The translations under genes were made by a program, and so were the position numbers. 64,000 nt of DNA from Bacillota bacterium (GTDB lineage: Bacteria > Bacillota_E > JAJZYS01 > JAJYTV01), in assembly GCA_021845645.1 (NCBI GenBank), contig JAJZVM010000011.1, forward strand, positions 1 through 64,000. The letters run 5' to 3'. The notes beneath the pieces are model-generated. The model was not told where the DNA came from and did no database searches. It saw only the letters and a program-made list of their open reading frames with translations. This document shows, in pieces, positions 57,835 to 64,000 of the stretch. Each line of letters begins with the position of its first letter. Position 1 is the stretch's first letter.

Positions 57835-60800
57835 TTACGCCTGCACCGGCACGGCTACCCCAGGCGCCAGGAAGTAGAGAAGCGCCTGCGCCTCGATGCC
57901 TGCGATCGCGTGCAGCGCCCGCCGGTAGGCGTCAATCTGCCCCCGGTAGGCCTTGGCGGCCTCCGCCACCTCATGCGGCGCGACATGATCCGTCTTGAAG
58001 TCGACGATCAGCCAGCCCTGCTCGTCCTCGAGCAGCAGGTCGATCTTGCCCTGCAGGACGGTGCCGCCGGACGGGTGCGGGCGTCCTTGGCCGTCCGCCA
58101 GCACGCTGAACGCGAGCTCGCGCTCGATGCGGCGGGCCGCACGGATGCGCGCGGCGGTCGGCGAGGCGAGGAAGCGGCCGACGGCCGCGAGGTCGATCGC
58201 CTGCGCCGCGGCCGCGGGCAAGGCACCGCGGGCGATCAGCTCCGCGACGGCCGCGACGGGGTCGCCGGGCGGATCTCGCAGATCGATGAGCTCGAGCAGG
58301 CGGTGGGTGTGGATGCCCGCCGCGCGGGCCGCGGCGGGCGCCAGGCTGCCGCGACGCTCGCGGCGGCTGCGCAGGATGGCGCCGTAGCCCTGCCCCGCCT
58401 CCGCCAGGGAGCTTGCGCTGAGCCGCAGCGGCGGGGAATCTCTGGGTTCGAGGCTGAGGTCGGGCAGGGCGGCGAAGGCGGCCGCCGCCCTGCTGGCATC
58501 GAACGACGATGCGGCCGCCGTCTCCAGGGCCCCAAGGGACAGGTCGTCGGCCTCTCCCGCCTGTACGGTCTGCCACACCACGGGCAGCCCTTCGGTCGCC
58601 AAGGGCGCCCCAAGCCAGTCAAGGGGCCGCCTGGCGGCCCGCAGACCTGCAGCGTCCAGCGGCGGCCATACGTCGCCGGGTTCGCCGCAGCCGGTGAGAT
58701 AGAGGCGGTCGCGGGCGCGGGTCATGGCGACGTAGAGGAGCCGGATCTCCTCGTGCAGCCCTTCTTGGCGCTCCTCGGCGTCGATCGCCTGCCAGAACAC
58801 GGTCGGGTGCAGGCCGCCGTCCTCGTCGGGATACGCGGCCGCCATGCCAAGCCGCCGGTGCAGCCGTATGCGGTCGCGCTCCTGCCGGCCGCCGATGCGT
58901 CTGCCGAGCCCCGCCACGAACACGATGGGGAACTCGAGGCCCTTGCTGCGGTGGATGCTGGTGACGCGCACGGCGTCGCCCATGTCGACATCCGGCGGCG
59001 CGAGGTCGAGGTGCTGGCGCGAGAGTTCCTCGAACGTCGCGAGAAAAGCGCCGACGCCGCCGCCTCCCTGCCGCGCAAAGGCCTCCGCGGACTCGAGGAA
59101 CGCGAGCACGTCCCGCCGCCGCTGGGCGCCGCGCGGCAGTCCCGCCACATGCCCTTGGTACCCGGTGTCGGCCAGAAGGCCTGCGACGAGGCGGTCAAGG
59201 GGCATCGCGAGCGACCATTCGCGCCAGATCTCGATCCGCCCAAGGACGGCGCGAAACCGCTCCTCGCGCTGCGCGGCCCGCCCGAGACCCTGCCAGAGCG
59301 ACCCGCCCGGTGCCGCCTCGCGGATGCGCAGGACCTCCCCGAGCGAAAGGCCGAACCACGGGGCGCGCAGGGTCACGAGGAGGTCCCAGTCGCGATCCGG
59401 CAGTTCGACGGCCCGCAGCAAGGCCACGAGGGTCTGCAGCTCCTGCCCGCCCAGGTAGCCTTCGCTGCGCTGGATCGCCGCAGGCACGCCGCGCAGGGCG
59501 AAGATGTCGTCGAAGGTGGCCGCCGCTCCCTGCAGCCCGCGCAGGAGAACGGCGCAGTCGCTGTAGCGCGCGGGGCGCACCGCCTCCGCCGTGGCGTCCC
59601 AGACCGGATGGCCCTCAGCCACGAGCCGGCGGATCTCCGCCGCGATCCAGTCGGCCTCGCGGCCCAGGCTCGTGAGGTCGTCCGCGTCACCGGCCGACTC
59701 GCTCGCACCGACGAACACGAAGCGGACGCGGGGATCCGGGTCGGGCGGCAACGTCTCGGCACTGCGGCCCGCCCGCAGCTCCGCGCTCCCGTCGTACCGC
59801 GGCGCGTCCTCCTCCTGCATCAGCTGGCGGAAGACCGCGTTCACCACGTCGATGATCTCCGGCCGGCTGCGGAAGTTCTGGCTGAGGTGGAGCGCCGCAT
59901 CGCGCCTGGCGGCCTCCGCCTGGCGTTCGAGGAAGATGCCCGGCGCCGCGTGCCGGAACCCGTAGATGCTCTGCTTCACGTCCCCGACGGCGAAGAGGTT
60001 GCCGCCGTGACCGAGCCGGCTCACCTCGGACACGATGGCCGCCTGCAGCGGGTTGACGTCCTGGAACTCGTCCACCAGAACCTCCGCGAAGCGCTCTCGC
60101 AGCCCCTCGGCCACCGCCGCGCCGCGATCCTGCAGCAGGCGGTAGGCCTCGAGTTCAAGATCCGCGAAGTCCAGCACCTGCCGCTCGCGCTTGCGCTGCC
60201 GGTAGTCGTCCATGGCCGCCAGCAGAAGCTGCACGAGGTCGGCGAGGATCGCCTGCGTCGCCTGGACGTGCTTCAGCAGTTCCCGCTCATCGATCCGCGC
60301 AAGTCCTGCCGCCAACCGGGAGAGCTGGCCCTTCGCCTGCTCCCGCAGCCTGCGCGAGGCGGCTCGCTGCGGCGCACTGTTGCCGGCGAGCGCCGCAAAG
60401 ACGGCCAGGTCCCTGAGGAGCGCCGCATGCGACGACCAGTCGTGGCTGCCCTGGCCGGCCGCCGCCTCGCGTGTGGCCGCTTCGCTGTCGAGCGCCAAGG
60501 CGTAGGGGCTGTCCCCCTCCGCTGCGCGCGCCGCCTCGGCAGCCTCTCGCAGCAGGCGCGCCGCCTCCTCCACCCGCCGCAGGTCGTCCGCCATGACCAG
60601 CCGCAAGGCCGCCCGAAATTCCTCCTCGCCGGCATGCCGTCGCAAGGCCGCCGTGAGAAAGCCCGCGGGGTCCGGCAGGGTGTCGAGGAAGCGCAGGGTC
60701 TTCAAGAGCGCCTCGCGCAGCCCTTCGTCCTCGCCCATGCCGCCGAAGTAGGCGACGAGCTTCTGCATGCCCGGTCGCGCGGCGTAGGCGGCCCCGAGCG

Positions 60801-61218
60801 TCACGTCGAGCGCGTGCCGCCGCATGATCTCCGCCTGCCGCTCGTCCATCAGGGCCGCCTCCGGATCGAAGCCCGCCGCCTGCCACGCGTCGCGCAGCAG
60901 TCTGAGGCAGAACCCGTGGATCGTCGAGATGTGGGCAAGGGGCAGCCGCTCGAGCTGCGCCTGCGCCCGGCCGTCGCCGGCGAGCGCCTGCCGCGAAAGG
61001 TCAGAGGCGATGCGCAGGCGCATTTCGAGCGCCGCCTTCTCGGTGAACGTGACGAGCAGGAAGCGGTCGATGTCGATGGGGTCTTCGGCCGAGAGGCAGC
61101 GCCGCACGACGCGCGCACTCAAGGTCGTCGTCTTGCCGGCGCCCGCGGCCGCGGAGACGAGGACGCTGCCGGCGGCGAAGCCGCACGCGGCCTCCTGCTC
61201 AGTCGTCAGCCGGGACAT
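57835..61218 (-). CDS. addA: ATP-dependent helicase/nuclease subunit A (AddA)
   Basis: A 1127-residue UvrD-type helicase with a C-terminal RecB-family nuclease domain. Walker A is SAAAGAGKTTTL (Lys29); other helicase motifs include VTFTEKAALEMR, HGFCLRLLR, VLVDEFQDVNPLQ and SIHRSKGLEFPIVFVAGL. The nuclease site near the end reads GKIDLLLEDE...LIVDFKTDH with Lys1075. With AddB it resects double-strand breaks and yields 3' tails for RecA, recognising Chi. It overlaps the addB end by 20 bp. The large plus-strand frames over this gene are antisense artefacts. Confidence 0.96.
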   Translation of the reverse strand: MSRLTTEQEAACGFAAGSVLVSAAAGAGKTTTLSARVVRRCLSAEDPIDIDRFLLVTFTEKAALEMRLRIASDLSRQALAGDGRAQAQLERLPLAHISTIHGFCLRLLRDAWQAAGFDPEAALMDERQAEIMRRHALDVTLGAAYAARPGMQKLVAYFGGMGEDEGLREALLKTLRFLDTLPDPAGFLTAALRRHAGEEEFRAALRLVMADDLRRVEEAARLLREAAEAARAAEGDSPYALALDSEAATREAAAGQGSHDWSSHAALLRDLAVFAALAGNSAPQRAASRRLREQAKGQLSRLAAGLARIDERELLKHVQATQAILADLVQLLLAAMDDYRQRKRERQVLDFADLELEAYRLLQDRGAAVAEGLRERFAEVLVDEFQDVNPLQAAIVSEVSRLGHGGNLFAVGDVKQSIYGFRHAAPGIFLERQAEAARRDAALHLSQNFRSRPEIIDVVNAVFRQLMQEEDAPRYDGSAELRAGRSAETLPPDPDPRVRFVFVGASESAGDADDLTSLGREADWIAAEIRRLVAEGHPVWDATAEAVRPARYSDCAVLLRGLQGAAATFDDIFALRGVPAAIQRSEGYLGGQELQTLVALLRAVELPDRDWDLLVTLRAPWFGLSLGEVLRIREAAPGGSLWQGLGRAAQREERFRAVLGRIEIWREWSLAMPLDRLVAGLLADTGYQGHVAGLPRGAQRRRDVLAFLESAEAFARQGGGGVGAFLATFEELSRQHLDLAPPDVDMGDAVRVTSIHRSKGLEFPIVFVAGLGRRIGGRQERDRIRLHRRLGMAAAYPDEDGGLHPTVFWQAIDAEERQEGLHEEIRLLYVAMTRARDRLYLTGCGEPGDVWPPLDAAGLRAARRPLDWLGAPLATEGLPVVWQTVQAGEADDLSLGALETAAASSFDASRAAAAFAALPDLSLEPRDSPPLRLSASSLAEAGQGYGAILRSRRERRGSLAPAAARAAGIHTHRLLELIDLRDPPGDPVAAVAELIARGALPAAAAQAIDLAAVGRFLASPTAARIRAARRIERELAFSVLADGQGRPHPSGGTVLQGKIDLLLEDEQGWLIVDFKTDHVAPHEVAEAAKAYRGQIDAYRRALHAIAGIEAQALLYFLAPGVAVPVQA

Positions 61219-64000
61219 TGTCCAGCACCTCCTGCGTGACCCGCTCCAGCCGCCTGAAGCCGTCCCGCCGCGGCACGTGCCGGCAGGCCGGCCGCATGGC
61301 GCAGCCGTCGCATGCCGTCTGCCGGCCGAGGCTGAACGGCGAGGGCGCCCAATCCCCCGCCTGCGCCTCGGCGGCCAGAGCCTTCAGGCGTCTCTCCATG
61401 TGCCGCAGCAGCGCCTGCCACCGGCCGGGCGAGAGAGCCCAGGGCGAAGCCTGCAGGTCTCCGTTCTTCTTGCGCCGCAGCGGGTGGAACGGCGAGCCGC
61501 CGTCCGGCGCCTCGCGGTCCAGATCCCCGAGGAGCGCGGGATCGGCCAGGAAGAGGCCCTGCGGGCGCTGCGCGCGCCAGGCCGCCTCCGGGTCGTCGTC
61601 GCCTTCCTCGACGACCCAGGCCTGGCCGAGGCGCACCGGCCAGTAGGCCATCACCACCGTCTCGCCGCCCCCGTGCGCCGCCGCGAGCGCATAAGCCCCG
61701 ACCTGCAGGTCCAGGCCGTGGTAGACGCGCGCAAAGCTGAAGGCGTGGCGACGGCGCACCTTGTAGTCGACGACGCGCAGCCGGCCGCCCAGCCGGTCAA
61801 GGCGGTCGATCCGTCCCTCGATCAGCAGATCGTCCGCCTCCCTGCCGCCGACGGCGAGCGGTGGCAGCTGCCCCCTGCTCCCGAACGCCACCTCACGTCC
61901 CGACGGGCGGAAGGCCGAACGCCTGGCTTCCTCCCAGACCAGCCGTGCGGTGCGCAGCACCTCGCCCGCGAGCTCCTGCCCGAGCGCCTGTCCGGCGGGC
62001 GTGTCCGGCGGCAGGACCCCCAGCGACTGCGCGGCACCTGCGACGAGCCGGGACACGGTCTCCTCCTGTTCGGCGGCAGGCGGAGCATCGAGCGGCAGGT
62101 CGCGCAGCACCTGGTGCACGAGCGCGCCGCGTGCGGCGGGATCGAAGCCGTCACGCCTGCCCGGCTCGACATGCAGGAGGTCGTGCGCGAAGGACGTGAA
62201 GGGACAGGCTGCCCGGCGCTCGAGGGCCGTCACGGCGAACGGGCCTGGCAGCGGCCTCAGCTTCGGTTCCACTCTGGCCGGCTCGAGGCCGGACCTGTAG
62301 GGGCCGGCACCGCAGGCCTCCTCGTACGCCGCAAGCAGTGCCCTCGGCAGAGCGTCACCGCCGCCGATGTCGCGCAGGCGGCCGGCCGCCTGTGCCACGA
62401 TCTCGCCGGCCTCCTGGCGCGTCAGGGCGGAGAAGGCCGTCTCGCACAGATCGGACGGGAACGGCTGCGGCTCGCCGAGCAGGCGCAGCCTGATCGCCGC
62501 CGCCTGCACCCCGCCCTGCCCGTCGATCTCGGCGTAGCTCGCGTAGAGGCTTCGCCGGGCGGCACCGAGCGCCGCGGCCACCTCGCCGAGACCGCGCTGC
62601 CTGCGCTGCCCGAGCGGTTCCGCGACCGGCGTGCCGACCGACTCCAGATGCTGCAGCTGAGCCGCCTGCAGGATGCCGCTGCCTGCCGCCAGCTGCGGAA
62701 ACCTGCCTTCGGCGAGGCCGAGCAGCAGCACGTGCTCCGCCTCGAGTCCCTGCATGTCGGCGAGCGGCACGACCCGCACGGCGTCTTCCTTCGGCTGGTA
62801 GTCGCATCGGCTCGCCGCGACCGCATCCGCCATCAGGCGCAGAGCGAGAGGTCTTGCGACCGGCGCATCCCCCGCGAGGAGCGAGATCGCGTCGAACTGG
62901 TCCTCGAGCGACCGGAGGATCGCTCCCTGCCGGTCGAGCGACGGGTCGCCCAGACGCTCCGGCAGTCCGCCCAAAGCCAGGAGCGAAGAGAGCCGCTCGC
63001 GGTGTTCCTCGAAGGGGGCACGGCGCGGCCAGCGTTCGAGCTCGGCCTCGATCGCCGCGAGCCAGCCTCGCAGGTCCTCCGTCGCATCGCCGCCGTCGCG
63101 CAGGTGGCGGAGCAGGCTGTCGCGCAAGGTGCCCGGTCCAGGCACGGCGCCGCTCGAGGCAAGGCTCAGGAGTCCCTCCCGCGCACGGCCGCGTGCCATG
63201 TCGAGGAAGCCCGCCAGGCAGAGAACGAGGGGTTCACCCTGCACGGGCTCGGGACCGGCGTCGACGGCGAGCCCCGCCTCGGTCAGGGCTGAACGCAGCA
63301 GACCTTGCTGCAGCGGGAAGTCGCCGCAGCCGACGAGGATGTCCCGCGGCATCGCCCCCGCGCGCACGAGCTCCTGGCAGCGCCGCGCCGCGCGCCGGGC
63401 CTCGAGGCGCATGTCCGGGGCGGACCGTACCTCCACCGTGACGTCCGGGCGCGGAGCGGGAACCTCCTGCGCGGGCAGGTCGGCCACCAGCCCTGCCTCC
63501 CGCAGGCGGTCGCGCAGTGCCGCCTCGGCCGGGCGCCAGACGGCCAGGGGCCAGAAGATGGTCCCAGGCGGCCAGGGAGCCTGCGCAGCGATCTCCGCGG
63601 CCCGCCAGAGGAGCCAGGGTTCCGGTGCCAGGCCCGCCTTCCCTGCCATCTGCACGACCCCGTCCTGCGCCGCGCGCAGCGCGTCGAAGATCCCGCTTCC
63701 CAGCGCGCCACGTGCCGTCTCCGGCAGCCTGGGCGCTTGCCACCAGGCGGCCTCGAGCGACTCGGCCAGCAGCGACGGGGCACCCTCGCGGCCCAAAGCG
63801 CCCGCCCCGAAGGCCTGAAGTGTACCCTGACGCTCCGTGACGATCCGCACCGCCGCGCGCAGCTGTGCGCGGGAGAGGGAGCCAAGGGGCTGGCCGGCCG
63901 CCGCCAGCAGGGACGCGGCCAGACGTCCCGGCGTCTCCACGCGCAGGCGCAGGCTCCCGCCGCCCAGCCTGCGGAGGATCTCGCGCTCCCACTGCAGCGC
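61199..64000 (-). CDS. addB: ATP-dependent nuclease subunit B (AddB), 5' end outside window
   Basis: About 934 residues of the C-terminal and central parts of AddB; the frame stays open to the edge of the window and the N-terminal Walker A region is missing, so the ATG-like codon at 63940 is not the real start. The iron-sulfur cluster ligands are all seen: AACPFTSFAHDLLH and CDGCAMRPAC at the end. The nuclease core is IDRLDRLGGRLRVVDYK. The motif AEHVLLLGLAEGRFP (helicase-like part) is also present. It is upstream of addA in the same operon. Confidence 0.93.
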   Translation of the reverse strand, partial: ALQWEREILRRLGGGSLRLRVETPGRLAASLLAAAGQPLGSLSRAQLRAAVRIVTERQGTLQAFGAGALGREGAPSLLAESLEAAWWQAPRLPETARGALGSGIFDALRAAQDGVVQMAGKAGLAPEPWLLWRAAEIAAQAPWPPGTIFWPLAVWRPAEAALRDRLREAGLVADLPAQEVPAPRPDVTVEVRSAPDMRLEARRAARRCQELVRAGAMPRDILVGCGDFPLQQGLLRSALTEAGLAVDAGPEPVQGEPLVLCLAGFLDMARGRAREGLLSLASSGAVPGPGTLRDSLLRHLRDGGDATEDLRGWLAAIEAELERWPRRAPFEEHRERLSSLLALGGLPERLGDPSLDRQGAILRSLEDQFDAISLLAGDAPVARPLALRLMADAVAASRCDYQPKEDAVRVVPLADMQGLEAEHVLLLGLAEGRFPQLAAGSGILQAAQLQHLESVGTPVAEPLGQRRQRGLGEVAAALGAARRSLYASYAEIDGQGGVQAAAIRLRLLGEPQPFPSDLCETAFSALTRQEAGEIVAQAAGRLRDIGGGDALPRALLAAYEEACGAGPYRSGLEPARVEPKLRPLPGPFAVTALERRAACPFTSFAHDLLHVEPGRRDGFDPAARGALVHQVLRDLPLDAPPAAEQEETVSRLVAGAAQSLGVLPPDTPAGQALGQELAGEVLRTARLVWEEARRSAFRPSGREVAFGSRGQLPPLAVGGREADDLLIEGRIDRLDRLGGRLRVVDYKVRRRHAFSFARVYHGLDLQVGAYALAAAHGGGETVVMAYWPVRLGQAWVVEEGDDDPEAAWRAQRPQGLFLADPALLGDLDREAPDGGSPFHPLRRKKNGDLQASPWALSPGRWQALLRHMERRLKALAAEAQAGDWAPSPFSLGRQTACDGCAMRPACRHVPRRDGFRRLERVTQEVLDNVPADD

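Noticed and set aside
57616..61239. Plus-strand open frame of 1207 codons over addA
   Set aside because: It is antisense to a clear AddA with intact helicase and nuclease motifs; high GC content removes stop codons in the opposite frames.

Overview
The window is very GC-rich, densely coded bacterial chromosome. Several genes point to an endospore-forming Bacillota (Firmicutes) lineage with high GC: the sporulation membrane protein YlbJ, a YerB-type DUF3048 lipoprotein, AddA/AddB instead of RecBCD, a YqjM-length old yellow enzyme, and many GTG/TTG starts behind strong GGAGG-type ribosome sites. Cytochrome bd, a two-subunit 2-oxoacid:ferredoxin oxidoreductase, molybdenum cofactor genes and an acid-type S53 peptidase suggest a metabolically flexible, perhaps microaerobic and acid-tolerant organism. 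The exact genus cannot be fixed from the sequence.

Layout. 0-2.2 kb: molybdenum cofactor and formate dehydrogenase maturation (moaA end, mobB, mobA, fdhD). 2.2-4.1 kb: an acetate-transporter-like membrane protein and an aquaporin, separated by an AT-rich spacer. 4.1-10 kb: complete cytochrome bd operon cydA-cydB-cydD-cydC. 10.3-13.8 kb: poorly characterised accessory genes (degenerate EAL-PAS protein, membrane protein, DUF4097 protein, coiled-coil repeat protein) and a decayed ylbJ fragment. 14-19.2 kb: ylbJ, hemL, a divergent folE-like gene, a pteridine-reductase-like SDR and an MFS transporter. 19.4-23 kb: korAB with a divergent LysR regulator. 23-30 kb: ExxE membrane protein with a small partner, EamA transporter, channel-like RCK protein, DUF72, YerB-like lipoprotein and acetyl-CoA synthetase. 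30.3-33.6 kb: sedolisin, old yellow enzyme, HAD phosphatase. 33.9-38 kb: two-component system with two paralogous secreted proteins. 38.2-44 kb: a six-gene run coxG, coxL-like molybdenum hydroxylase, soluble ATPase-like phosphatase, lutB, lutA, lutC. 44.5-47 kb: paaABCD epoxidase. 47.2-49.5 kb: class II aldolase and medium-chain dehydrogenase. 49.5-57.8 kb: peptide and amino-acid breakdown (two metallopeptidases, DmpA-type peptidase, alpha/beta hydrolase, threonine dehydratase, exporter, CBS-ACT sensor). 57.8-64 kb: addA and the 3' part of addB.

How it fits together. The genes describe a heterotroph that degrades peptides, lactate-like acids, acetate and phenylacetate, feeds carbon through acetyl-CoA synthetase and 2-oxoacid:ferredoxin oxidoreductase, and respires with a high-affinity bd oxidase. 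Many gene starts were moved inward to ribosome sites rather than taken as the longest open frame, because the high GC content produces long spurious frames on the opposite strand. No insertion sequence, tRNA, rRNA or CRISPR array was seen.
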